In this document: piece after piece, positions 29,309-40,384 of the stretch | Position numbering within the stretch: the stretch's first letter is position 1 | Layout of the letters: the number at the start of each line of letters is the position of its first letter | NCBI GenBank assembly: GCA_900660155.1 | Contig: CABFPE010000405.1 | Coordinates: 47,641-111,640, forward strand | Length of the DNA stretch: 64,000 nucleotides | Direction: 5' to 3' | Source: Hofstenia miamia | Lineage: Eukaryota > Xenacoelomorpha > Acoela > Hofsteniidae | Translations under genes and position numbers: made by a program | The notes under the pieces: generated by a model | The model's input: only the letters and a program-made list of their open reading frames with translations | What the model was told of the DNA's origin: nothing | The model's database searches: none

Positions 29309-30288
29309 TTAGTAAGGCGGTGCATTGTTATAAAGTGCAGCAGCGTATGATTTATATACCCTGGACGGGCGAGCAAGCGGGTGGTGCGGCAGGTTGCTAG
29401 CAAAAGGCGGCAAAAATCGAGGTGCAAAGCTTTCAAAGACTCTGTTATTTGTCGGCATTGCTTTGAGGAATTGAATTGTGCGAAAAGATGGAGGCTCAAA
29501 GAAGGATTTAATGATGGATACAAATTTTCCAATTCCATTCTGTGAGAAATGAATACCGTCTTTTGAAAAGAGATGACTGTTAACGACTTTTGGACCTAAA
29601 CAAAATTGTGAAAATAATTTAAATACTGAAAATTTTAATTTTTCTGATAAGTTAGAAATAATTTTATTGACTTTTACTACTTCATTGTTGCCTTGAAGCA
29701 GGCTGTTGCAAAAAGGTGAGATTTCACTAAGAAAAATCTTAGTAGGACTAAAAATATGGTTAATTATTTTAATAAGATCAGTAAACTTAGCTTCGTAGTT
29801 GGTTGGGTTCTTGAGAATATCATTTCTTCCAATTTGTACGAAAACTGTTTTAATTTTTGTTTGCGGGTAGAGTTCCAATGTCTGTTGAAGCTCAGATATG
29901 CATGCACCGGGATACGAGTGCACGGAGACCTCTTTGTTCTGATAATGTTTATGGATCGTAATTTCCTAAACATGGAGCTACCTAAAATTAAAAAATTAGT
30001 ACCTGTTTTGATCTTGCGAGGTTTTCTTGGAGAGCGAGTAATAGGTTTATTTCTTGATGCTGTTGAATGCAAAAAAGCGTCAGTGACTTCTTGTTCGCGC
30101 GAGTTAGGTGTAAGGGACGTATGCATGTGATCTTTAAGAAATGAATGCAATGAAAATAATTCATCTCGACTGAGGGCCAAAAATGGTGCTACAAGTTTGC
30201 AGTGTTCGTCGTCTTTATTGATGTTTGAGTCAGTGACGTTTTTAAGTGCGGAGCGGAGAGCGCAATCGACTGTCTTTAGAGAGGACAT
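29309..30288 (-). pseudogene. LINE ORF1 with SGNH-hydrolase (esterase-like) region
   Basis: The upstream frame (30288 to about 29930) has a charged N-terminus, then FLILGSSMFRKL (SGNH block I). The downstream frame (29923-29309) has VFVQIGRNDILKN (block III, GxND) and SKDGIHFSQNGIGKF (block V, DxxH). Such esterase ORF1s are known from CR1/L2-like LINEs, where their role is unclear (RNA binding or lipid interaction). Switching between the two frames around 29.93 kb implies one frame break in this copy or a sequencing error. Confidence 0.75.
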
Positions 30289-30290
30289 CG

Positions 30291-30590
30291 CGGCCAATCA
30301 TACTGGGTGACTTTAATATTCACGTCATGAAAGTAAAAGAAACTGGTCAGTGAGTTTCAATGTTGAACTAGAGCAATACGTTGACTCCCCAACAAGACGC
30401 GAAGAAATACTAGACCTTGTCATTGCGATCAGAGAAAATTCTATCCTACAGAAATCCTCCTTGCGTCCTGATTGACAAGTATCGGACCCCGTCGCTGTTA
30501 TCGGAAAGTTATACGTCCTCAATCCAAAGCCTATTACGAAGAATGTGTCTTACAGAGACATCAAACGGATAGATATAGCTAAATTAAAAT
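30291..30590 (+). pseudogene. Older LINE: second half of the AP-endonuclease domain
   Basis: Begins with PIILGDFNIHV (GDFN motif), then DSPTRREEILDLVIA and VSDPVAVIGKLYV (the SDH position). It reads on from the piece ending at 25705, so the minus-strand LINE was inserted between them. Confidence 0.75.
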
Positions 30591-30689
30591 TTTAACTCAC
30601 CCTCTAAACTCTGCATTTTATACAAATTCTAATTATAAATGTCTTAACGACGTTCTTCAAAATAGTTAACAATACCTTCCCATATTACA

Positions 30690-30954
30690 AAAATGACTTT
30701 CTTGCTGCAAAATTAGTCAATAAACAAAATAAAAGAACACACATAATTGAACCTATTAGGTATAAGAAGCGAATAATGAAAAATTCATTTCTAAACACAG
30801 CAATAAATATGTGGAATGAATTACCAAAATACATTAAACAAATAAGTAGATTAAAAAACTTTAAAATGGATATTAAAAAATATTTTTGCACTTATAATAT
30901 AAAAAAACTGAAATGGCGAGGTTATAAATGTTATAATCTTGATTACTCTATATA
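30690..30954 (+). pseudogene. LINE C-terminal tail fragment
   Basis: Reads NDFLAAKLVNKQNKRTHI, MKNSFLNTAINMWNELPKYI and KKYFCTYNI, ending in a stop at 30952-30954. This is the NxAxxxWNxLPxxI tail of Jockey/CR1-type LINEs. It may be the far end of the older plus-strand LINE, with its RT core deleted. Confidence 0.65.
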
Positions 30955-32079
30955 GCAAAATGAATCTGGTGATAGACGCCATTTTCTTTTCGATGACATA
31001 TTCTAGCTAACAATAAAGTAGTATTATATCTGAAAAACGGTAATTACGTCCCTTTTGTTTTATTATTTATTTACAGGAGCTGAGATAACCGAACTCTGAT
31101 CTAAATTGTTTATTTTAGCTAGAAATTAATACTTGAGACGCACCATTAGCACCTTGGCGAGTAAGGATGGCTTCCTGGATATGGCTTCGCCGTGATGCTG
31201 TGTGAATTGGTCACTGCAGGAAATGTATTCTCGGTGAATGGTTTCTGTTGTTCTTTATTAAACTGGCGAACTACCAATGTTCTTTCTTTTGCTAGAATGT
31301 GGGTCACTCTCTACAATGGTAGCCTCCACAACCTTCGATATGAACTCTTGAGTTTCTCAGGACCACTTGAGTAGCCAGAGCACTCCGCGATTCTACATGG
31401 TTGTGAGCTTGGTACTTCTACAAAATTAGCCCCTATTGAGCAAAAGCTTTTCACTATTTAAGCTACTTCACTGTTCGTAGGCAATCCTTCACTGTCATGA
31501 CATAACTCTTAAGCATAAAAGTTTCTGAAGTAATACTTCTCTTACTTCCTACTTAACCCGAATTCAGTAGAACAGGCTTAAAACTTGATTGTGATATCAC
31601 AAAGCAATGCTGTATCTTATACTTAGGGCTGGAACTAAGTATTGTGACATCACCAACTTGTTGCAGGTTATGCTTAATTATAGCACTGGCCTAAAAATAT
31701 ATATAATATTGCAAATATCTTGAAAAATACTGACAGCAGGAGAAAACAAACGCCAAATTCGGATTCAGCGGCCAAAAATTATCCAGAAACATCCCAACCT
31801 TGACATAAAAATTGCAAATTGAAATTTTTAAATATTTGTGCTATTCAATTTAAATTTGGTGAGGAAGTTTTTTCAATATATCGAAAAGAGTGTAATTTGT
31901 CATTTATAGAAGTACAGATACGTATCATGAGGCGGTGTTCCATATGTCTACATAAACGTATTACCGTAACCTGTACCTACGCATCAGTATAATATTTCTA
32001 AACATATTTCTCTTCCAACATGTCAAGCATGTTAACAATTTTTCAGTTTTCGGTGCCGAATTCGACAAAGTGCATTTTT
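30955..32079. other. Intergenic stretch without recognised feature
   Basis: A minus-strand frame around 31140-31380 looks coding-like but matches nothing I know. Confidence 0.45.
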
Positions 32080-32790
32080 TAATAATATTTAATTACGGAT
32101 GTGAAATTAAGCTTTGAATCTATTGTTACTCCTAGATATTTAAAGTTATTGACAGGTGTAATAAACGCATTATTGAAGTTAATCTAGTAGTCAGAGATGT
32201 CCATTTTTTTCTAAAAGTTTGCACTATGCAAAATTCAGTTTTTTTTGTATTGACTTATGGAATGAATTACCACCTCAGTTTAAAGAAGAAAAATTAATTA
32301 ATGACTCTAAAAAAAATGTAAAAATGTATTTGAAACCAAGAAAAATCAACTATTTAATTTACCAAAGAATTCAATCATCTCCAACAACCAAGCTTACTCA
32401 TTGAAACAAAAAAAATCTATTTTTAAAATCTTAAGTGCTTAGCACTTTAGTTGTATAGTGATTTTATATACAGAGGATTTTAAAAATATAATAGTATTAT
32501 TATTATTATTATTATTATTATGCATGATAAAATAGTTTTTCAATTTCATACAATTCGATTCAAGCACTTTTACAGCACTATAAATGTATTATCGGCGTAT
32601 TGTGATACTTCGCAATCGATAATTTCCTTCATGTCATTCACATAAAGATTAAAAAGCAGTGGGTATAATCTGGTTCCTTGAGGAACACCATTATTGACTG
32701 ACGACAACTTGAAAAAGTATCATTTAACTTAACTCTTTGAAGTTTATAACTTAAGTAATTATATTGTTTCTATTTAAACAGCTGAAATTC
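32080..32790 (-). pseudogene. LINE reverse transcriptase fragment split by a second LINE tail
   Basis: The minus strand gives GVPQGTRLYPLLFNLYVNDM and SQYADNTF (32570-32700), then VLESNCMKLKNYFIMH up to about 32521. It resumes at about 32250 with KKTEFCIVQ and NNFKYLGVTIDSKLNF. These blocks are in the same order as in the intact ORF2 at 25887-29219 and are clearly related to it. The interval between belongs to another insertion. Confidence 0.75.
32251..32522 (+). pseudogene. Inserted LINE 3' tail with (ATT)n end
   Basis: The plus strand reads LWNELPPQFKEEK then KMYLKPRKINY and stop, then a short AT-rich 3' region and (ATT)n at 32494-32522. It interrupts the minus-strand LINE. The open frame starting at 32219 is a chimera of the two. 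Confidence 0.7.
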
Positions 32791-32829
32791 CTCAAAAACG
32801 AAGAATTATATCTTTTTCACTAAATATTT

Positions 32830-35700
32830 TAGCATCATCAGACATAAAAATTTTTTTCGCCTCATGATTTCATAAGATATTAAAAGTCTTTATACAAATG
32901 TACCAGTAAAGAAAGCTATTCACGAGAACAATAAAATATTTTATTTGGATTATAAGACTTCACAAGAATTACTTCTTCTGGCAATTACTTAGCGTTTTGT
33001 AAATATTTTGTTTTTTTTGTTTTTATTTGTTTTTAGTTAATTTTAATTTATAGTTGTAGCATATTTTAGCCTTTGTGTAGTTCATGTTTGTATATATATA
33101 TATATATCATTTGTAAATATTGTATATATATGTATATGAATACAGTGTTAAATAAAGCTATTAAATAATTAACAACAAGTTATTACAATTCAATTGGCAT
33201 TTCTATGTACAACAAAATGGAATAGCCATGGGGAGGTCGCTAAGCCCAAAACTTGCAAATGTATATTTATCTACTAGTGAACAGCAATTTCACAAGGAAA
33301 ATATAAAAGTCATATATTATGAGGATACATGGATGATGTCTTCGGCCTATTAACAAATAATCAAGAAGCAAAAAATATACTAAAGAGATTAAAATTTGGA
33401 TTAAAAAATTCAATTTACAGTGGAAGAGAACTCTAACAGCTCATTTCCTTTTCTAAATGTCGATATTATTCGAAAAAATGGAAATTTTATTACAAATATT
33501 TCTAGAAATGAGACCAGGCCAGTAGCCTGAAATATTTTTTTATGTGAAATTAGCATCTTCTAGAATTTGAAAAATGAAACAAAATGTTGATAAAGCAATT
33601 GCAGCAAGATGGTCAGCTTAGCCTGCAATTTTTTAGTATCTACTAAATTGTTTTAAGTTGCAAGTTTCATTTAATAATATAACTTCTTTAATTCTGTCAT
33701 ATATGTACTATAGACAATAATTTAAAAACAGTTGCAAAATTATATTCGCATGTAGAATTCACCTTACTTCCACTTGTTGCTTAAAACTATTCGCCTTCTG
33801 CATTATGACAAACTATTTCACAGCTATTAAGTTTTTTTGGATATTTATGAAATCTACGAATGCATTTAAGGAAACTATTATTAGTGGCAGTAGATTTGAC
33901 AGCAAGGAACTTAAAAATAATTTATCTCAGAGCTTTTTTAATGAAATTATCAAATTATTTGATTCTTCGCAGTTAAAATAAATAAAATTATTTTTGAAAT
34001 AAAAACTTTGATTGATTCTTAATGTTTCTATAAAACCAATAGCAGCATTCGATTACTAGCTCACAGACTTCCATTAAAATATGTAAATATTACACTGCTA
34101 TTGTTAAAACTGGACAATAAAAAATAGTTAAAAATTGCATTTGATGCGAAATAATGAGTAAAATTCAAGGAAATTTTTTAATAACAGTGCATGTAGTCCA
34201 AATATTTGAATGCAAGAATTCAATTAATGTTGATTCACACATTCATTGAGCAGATTACTATCACATACAAATAGCTGCAAAAAATGTATATAAACCTTAT
34301 TCTTCAAGACTCAATATTCTTAGAAGTGTAAGACTTTTCATTTCCTACACTCAAACTAATGCCTCAGGGCCGGAATTTTACTGGTCCCAGTCTCATAAAA
34401 TTTCCTGGTACCATAGCCACAAACAATAACTTTTATTTATGGCTCATGTTAGTCTCTTTCCCATTGAAAAAATATAATTTCCAGGTTCCAGTCCCATGAA
34501 ACGGGCAGCAGTAATTTCCATTGCACTGAATGATTAATCATAGACCTAATTCAAGCATACAATATATTTAGTGAAAATTAATATAGTATAATTACTTTCA
34601 ATAGGATTAATACATTCCTTGATTAAAGTTGTTTATAAAAGAAATTTTTGGCAGGATTTGCAATTACAGAATTTGAATTAAGCAAAATTCCAATTATCCA
34701 AACTTGAACAGAATGATTTAAAAACGTTCAATAATTCATTTACTAATTTGAATTTTCTTAAATTTCACCTATTTGTTTGCATTCTAGAATTGTTCAGAAA
34801 AATAAAAAGTTTCAGCAATACTTAACATTAATTCAAAATCTGGGCAATATTTGCTTTTTTAAAAACAAATATAAGCAGGAAAATAGATTATACACATATT
34901 ATGAATGATTGCTCATATTTCCTTTGGAACATTTTTCTGCATATAGCATCACCTAACATTTTGTATTGATAAAATAGCATCTTTTAACTAAAGAGGCTTG
35001 AACCAGACTGACACAAATCTTGTTTTGAATTTAAAAGCAATATCTTCAATAAGCTATACATGATTATTCATCCACAGTGCAATCCATAGGATCTTTGATA
35101 TTTGCTCAAAATTATGAAGAATTTCACCAAGAAACTGTATCACTTAAAGATATCCTACAAACAAATCAATATCCAATAGAATTCATATAGATCGCAATAT
35201 TAAGAGCCAACAAATAATAAGATAATCGAAAAGAATAACAATTTAAACAACAAGAAGTCATTTATACATACATTCAAGATCGAATACAGTGGAATCCATA
35301 CAAGCTGCCTAATAAGAAATCTTAACAATATTAAATCTATACAGAAAAATTTGAGAATCATATCAAAAACATATAAAATAAGATCAATTCTCAATTGAAG
35401 GACACCTACTAATTTTGAAGATTTGTTGAACGTTGCTTACAAAATTATCTGTGCTTGTGACGAAACTTATGTTGGATAAACTTCACGACAACTATGTAGA
35501 ACTCAAGAGCATAGAACATCAACAAAAATATCGAATCACATAAGGATCTGTGACTATCAATTCAGTTATAAAATAATATGCAAGACACAAGAACAAGTTA
35601 CATTAAAAACAGCTGAATCATATTATATAATATATTTAAAAGCAACTTTAAATGTCAAAGAAGACTATATATTTAAAACATTATTTTCATTGAATTTATA
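32830..35700 (+). mobile_element. Broken Penelope-like element with GIY-YIG remnant
   Basis: Parts in order: an RT block with DIKSLYTNVPVKKAI (~32880); a second RT block with GIAMGRSLSPKLANVYLS (~33220-33275); the catalytic region with YMDDVFG, followed by EENSNSSFPFLNVDIIRKNG; and far right a GIY-YIG-like block with KIICACDETYVG, TSRQLCRTQEH and AESYYIIYLKATLN (35430-35650). The DxxSLYTNVP and GxAMGSxLxPxLAN motifs plus a GIY-YIG domain define the canonical Penelope-like group. It is old, with many breaks, and carries at least two later insertions (~33000-33180 and a MITE at 34365). Confidence 0.72.
34365..34528. mobile_element. Possible short MITE inside the Penelope-like element, 164 bp
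   Basis: The left end is CAGGGCCGGAATTTTACTG; the right end, reverse-complemented, reads CAGTGCAATGGAAATTACTG. CAG ends suggest hAT. Flanking 8-mers do not match. Confidence 0.5.
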
Positions 35701-35934
35701 AATTTGAAGTTCTTTCTTTATTATAACAGACAGTATTTCCCAAGATCAATAAACTTTTATGTTCAGAAATAATATTAATTATTAAGTGCATCATCCATGG
35801 TTTTACTTTTGAACAATTTACTTAGTTCTTAAATTTATTAAATGTGTTAATAATTTGATTATTCACATGCATATCACGAAGATATTAAATGAAGAAGAAA
35901 TCTTTTTTTATAAATTATTTGACAATATATAATT

Positions 35935-36221
35935 ATACTGATAGCAACTCTAAGAGCGTCAATAAACTACAAAAAACAATACAAAATGGAAAATTTCACC
36001 ATTGGGCTATGGGGTTATAATTTCTGTTAGTTAAAGAGTTTGTTTCTATATATAACACTCTAATTAGACCAATACTCGAATATTTTTTTCCCCACATTGG
36101 TATCATGCACTAACAAATTCAAAACCAATTTGTTATTAAGAATGCTCGCACAGGAAAATCTAACAAGAAAAATGAAGAAAATATTCAATTTCGTAGCATG
36201 TGTGGAGAATGCTGAAGAAAT
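35935..36221 (+). pseudogene. LINE reverse transcriptase fragment (late RT region)
   Basis: Reads SIYNTLIRPILEYFFPHW, the xYNxLIRPxLEYxxPVW block found after the RT palm in LINEs. Short and decayed. Confidence 0.55.
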
Positions 36222-36400
36222 GAATAAGATAAGATAAGACAATCTTTATTAAGAGAAGGTAAAGCAATTAATACAAACTGATGGATTCTCAAAATAGCGT
36301 CATTAAAAAAAATAAAACAAAACAAAAAATAAAACAATCCTAATAAAATAATCCTTTTAACAGGTTACAACCAACATAGAACTGAAGATTCTCATTTTCA
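36222..36400 (-). mobile_element. LINE 3' end related to the 25.7 kb LINE
   Basis: Starts with AAGATAAGATAAGA and continues with a stretch sharing ATAGCGTCAT and nearby AT-rich blocks with the 3' region of the LINE at 25706. It is a short 3' fragment of the same or a sister family. Confidence 0.55.
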
Positions 36401-36416
36401 ACAAAGTGATTATACT

Positions 36417-36955
36417 TTGTCACCTCCGATCTCAATAACAGATGTTAAAAATGTCTTTAAATGGATTAGAATAACGACATCGAAAGGTCGGAATTTCATT
36501 CTTTCTTGGATGTTCATAAATTTTGATCGTGAACTAGCAGTTCCTTATTGTAAGTTGTATCAATGTAGCTTTAATACCACAACATATCCTACAAAATGGA
36601 AATATGCTCATGGTTCACCAATGACAAAGAAAGTGGGAGTGTGGATAGTAAGAATCCTTAGTTGTTTCATCTCATAGCAGTCACAAGTATATCTGTTAGG
36701 TCACTTGACAGTACTGGACTATCACATTTTATTGTTGTTATAGAACAAAGAATGGACATTCTGCAAATTGCATAAAAGCCAAATTGATATACTACTAACA
36801 CCCTTCTTTGGACTTTTGAATTAATTTTCGCTGGACTAGACAAGAAAGTTACTGTTGTTTTTGGTAGCTTCATCCACTATTCAAGTGCTTTCAACACTAT
36901 CTTGCAGAATTATCTACTTAACACCATAAAGGATTATAATATTAATAAAATTACT
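36417..36955 (+). pseudogene. LINE reverse transcriptase fragment (early RT region)
   Basis: Reads ISITDVKNVFKWIRITTSKG, then NTTTYPTKWKYAH (entry to the RT fingers), then a YSSAFNT block. Similar to the DVxxxLxxI..SKGPDxIPxW...FPxxWKxAxVxPIPKK pattern of CR1/Jockey RTs. Several breaks. Confidence 0.6.
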
Positions 36956-36956
36956 T

Positions 36957-37850
36957 GAAGACCCACAGTTAGAATTGCATCTGTTAAGGAGCTGTGCTTC
37001 ACTACCTAAGATATGGTTCGGTTTAAGAACTTTTAATCCCGCAACTGCTGCAGCAGAACTGGAAGAATTTGATTCAGCAGTTCATCAGTCTATAGAAAGC
37101 ATAGCAGGTTCAGCTGTTCTGTGTTACAAAGACTACAGGCATCTTTGCCAATTACTAAAGAAGGTGTTGGATTACCACTAGCGTCAACAATTGCTTCTGC
37201 AGCGTTCTTGGGGTCAGATGTGGACAAAGAACTATGTAAGCAGATTGTTCCTATTGATGATTGTATTTACTCTGTGCCACATCAGTGTTTGCAAGAACTT
37301 TTGAGCAAAGGACTAATGTTGTCTGAAATGCCTTCACACATGGCCCCAAAAGCACAGAAGTCTATTTGTTCAGTTTTACAGCAAGTTAGCCAGAATACTT
37401 GTTTATCCTCCAGGTTGTCTCCTCGCGATAAAGCAAAACTTTTCTCTTGTTCCATACCAGGAAGTGGTGATTGGTTGGCTGCGACTCCCTTGAAAGCACT
37501 TGGTCTTTCCTTCGCTCCTGGAGAATTCCGAATTTGCTTTGTTATCGGCTTGGCATCCCCTTAATTAATGATGACAAAAAATGTCCAAAATGCTTTAAGC
37601 CTTTGGATTTATTCGGTGATCATGCCATGTCCTGCGCGGTTGATGGTGAAAGATAGTCTCAGGGACGCTATTTTTGCAACTGCTTCGAAATGNTTGAAAA
37701 GTCTAACCTCACTGAGTCTCGGGCTCGTCCTGGGGACATCTTTTTGCCATGCTGGTCTTCTGGCCGCCCAGCCGCTCTAGACGTGACTGTAATTAGTTCA
37801 CTGCAGCCTTCGATTTTCTCTTGCGGATACTAATGCTGGTCATGCTCTGG
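36957..37850 (+). pseudogene. Unclassified reverse-transcriptase element, C-terminal part
   Basis: Reads [20 protein letters not shown], then ITKEGVGLPLASTIASAAFL, then CPKCFKPLDLFGDHAMSC (a zinc-binding-looking CxxC...H..C knuckle), then LPCWSSGRPAALDVTV. I know this order from multi-copy RT elements in invertebrate genomes but cannot assign a clade. It is broken in several places. Relatives lie at 45603-45790 and 59400-60705. Confidence 0.6.
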
Positions 37851-39275
37851 AAGTTTCACACAACCGAAAGCTTACTAAATTCGCATAATCACGTTCAGCT
37901 GCTGGTATATCCTTCATACCCCTGTCAGTGGAAACTCTAGGAGGATGGTCTTCAATTGCTACCAAAGTATTCTCCAAGATATCTTGTATGTCTTCTGCCA
38001 GAAGTGGCTCTTGAAATCTGAATACGATTTCTACATATTTTTTCCAGCAATTGTCAGTAACTTTGCAGTATCGATTACACAAAAAATAATCATTGAAGTG
38101 TTAATTTTATATGTATTGATTTTCGTTCTTTTAAAAAAACAATTTTATATTCAGTGATTCTTAAATATTCTATTTTGTAATGTTAAATTAGTAAAACTGT
38201 TATTTGCAATGTTAATTTTGTATATGTTCAAGCTTGTACAACGAATATCATTGAATTTTGTAGTTTAATAAAGTCTTCAAAATTGGAAAAATCCTTAAAT
38301 AGTGTTTTTATTCTCCATCTTATATAAGAGAACTAACTTTAGAGTTTCTGAATATTGCATATGATTGGTAATTAAAGAAAAAAATAAATCTTCCATTTTA
38401 ATAAACTGCAAATGAAACGTGAAACAATTTTTTAGAGATTATGAACACATACGATCAGTACTGTTTCTATAAAACTTCATTTTCAATATGACTTCAAGCA
38501 AATTCAAGCAGCGATTAGGCAAATCATTACAAGTAAAGAACTTTTTCTGATTTATAGATTAACATCAATAATAAATATATAACACAGTAATTCAACGAAA
38601 CTTTCAAGTGAGATCGCAAGTGTCTGTGTGAGAATATGTTGTCTGATATTTCAGCAGTCGTACGTCTGCTGCGTAATTTACTTCATGCAAATTGGCTTCT
38701 AACTCACAAAGGATATTTAACACAAATGTCATTCACTTTCTTGAAGATCCTCGCATTTGCCATCTTTATATGTTCCGTAATGCTACTGCATTTACCAATG
38801 CTCCAAACCCTACGACCTTTATATGTTATCGATTTTGTTCTCATTATGAAATGTTTATTATTTTAACATTAAGTTTATATATTTTTACTTAAATGATATC
38901 TGCCTTGCCTTTCATTTTACTACATATTCAATTAGCTTATTGCCATATTGGTTTTGCTTATTCTCATAATGAATTTCAAATGGTATAGCATAATATAAAA
39001 AATGATCAAGCATAATGAAATCGACATCTTTAAAGAACAGATTTGTAAACCTAAATGATTATGAAGTAATATCATTTACCCAACGTGCTTGTAGATTTTG
39101 TCCCTGCAACTACTTTCTACGAATCGTTGGTAAGGAAAAGATTTGTCGCCAGTTTATCAAACAAAGTTTCAGTAATGCATAACATTCTGATGTTATGTGT
39201 TGTACCTTCACCTTCCCATAGTAGTTAACTCTTAAGCACTTAAATACACGATTCGAGCTAGTGTGCTTTCTACAT
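37851..39275. other. Intergenic stretch without recognised feature
   Basis: AT-rich, with a few short frames (for example 38636-38866) that I do not recognise. Confidence 0.45.
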
Positions 39276-39485
39276 TTTTACCTCCGCCAAGGAAGTTGTT
39301 TTTGGAAGCATTGGTTTGCTTGTCTGTTAGCAACTTTACGGAAAAAGTAATGGATGGATTGACCTCAAATTTTCACAAGAGGTGCGTCTCCGCCAAAGGA
39401 GGAATCCATTAAATTTGGGTGGTGATCCGGGGGACACAAGCTGCGTGGCGGAGATCTGCGCTCTCCGAGTGCTTTTCTAGTTTAT
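39276..39485. repeat. Interspersed repeat with CCTCCGCC start and CTCCGAGTGC end
   Basis: Runs from ACCTCCGCCAAGGAAG through TAATGGATGGATTGACC and GGTGGTGATCCGGGGGACAC to GGAGATCTGCGCTCTCCGAG. It is far more GC-rich than its surroundings. I recall closely similar repeats in many marine animal genomes, but cannot verify this here. Confidence 0.55.
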
Positions 39486-40092
39486 AAATAACTCAATGAT
39501 AAAAATTTTTTAATCTTTATTTCTTCTTCATACAGCTTAAGTTTATGTATTCTAAAAGATTCTCTAGGAATAACTTACTATCGCTTTTTAGCAAAGACCT
39601 CTCTAGTTCTCTATCAGAAGAAAATAGTTAAATTCGATACATAGATTGACATCTTTAAAAAATTTAAGCAAATATATCTTTGTGACAAACTAGAAACATT
39701 TCTCGATTTATCGTAAATCGTTTGCGCTTTTTCTCGCCAGCACATAGTGCCGATTTCATTATAATTTACCACATGTTGATGCAGAAAACAATTTAAAATG
39801 AAACGAATTTTCTATTGAATGGGAGATGAATTAAGTAGATAAACCTAACATTCTATTTCATAAAATAACAATATTTATAAATTAAAAAATGAGAACTTTA
39901 CAAATGCGTTAGAAATTAATAAGCATTTAAAATAGGCACAAAAAGTGTGGAAATTAAACATTAAACCTAATTTGTAAACGATTAGAAATTAAAACAAATG
40001 AAAATTGATAAAATGCATTCGAGCACCAATGGGACTGCTTTGACAAAATTGATTGGCGCGATATTTGGCAGCAGTTTCAATTACATAGTCAT

Positions 40093-40384
40093 TTAGCCAT
40101 CTGCGACAGCTACTAAGATAACATCAGAGGGCGTTGTGCCACCGTCAGAGTCACTGCTCGTTATTCTTTTCTTTTTGAAAGAGTCTGATCGAACATAGGG
40201 CTTCTGCTTAATACCTAAACAATAATATGCATACAAACTCATATCAACTTACATATTCAAAACATATTCAAGGCAAAAACGTACGATTTAAAATGTTGTC
40301 AACACAATTTCTTTCACAGCCCTCAACGGATATTTTTTGCTCAATGAATTTATGATTCTTGTTAAGTTGCTGTAATAATGCCGC
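40093..40384 (-). other. FMNL: Formin exons: DAD-like autoregulatory tail
   Basis: Exons 40384-40285 and 40214-40093 are joined in frame to the FH2-end exon across the 42949-40385 intron. They read [15 protein letters not shown], then [18 protein letters not shown] followed by SFKKKR. In FMNL the DAD reads IEDIITDLRNQPYIRAD followed by a basic cluster, so spacing and key hydrophobic positions match. DAD binds the N-terminal inhibitory domain and keeps the formin closed until a GTPase binds. The protein ends VILVAVADG-stop. Confidence 0.82.

Larger units (their letters stand above)
25706..30290 (-). mobile_element. LINE of the CR1/L2/Jockey group, nearly whole, ~4.6 kb
   Basis: Two ORFs in LINE order on the minus strand, ending in an AT-rich 3' region and a short (TTATC)n tail (the TAAGA repeats at 25706-25730 on the + strand). 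ORF1 has an SGNH-esterase-like region and ORF2 has endonuclease plus reverse transcriptase. ORF2 is intact. ORF1 is read in two overlapping frames, so it probably has one frame break. The 5' edge lies almost at the first ATG (30286-30288), so the 5' UTR is missing and the copy is slightly 5'-truncated. No target duplication is visible. The state of ORF2 suggests a young insertion. Confidence 0.88.
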
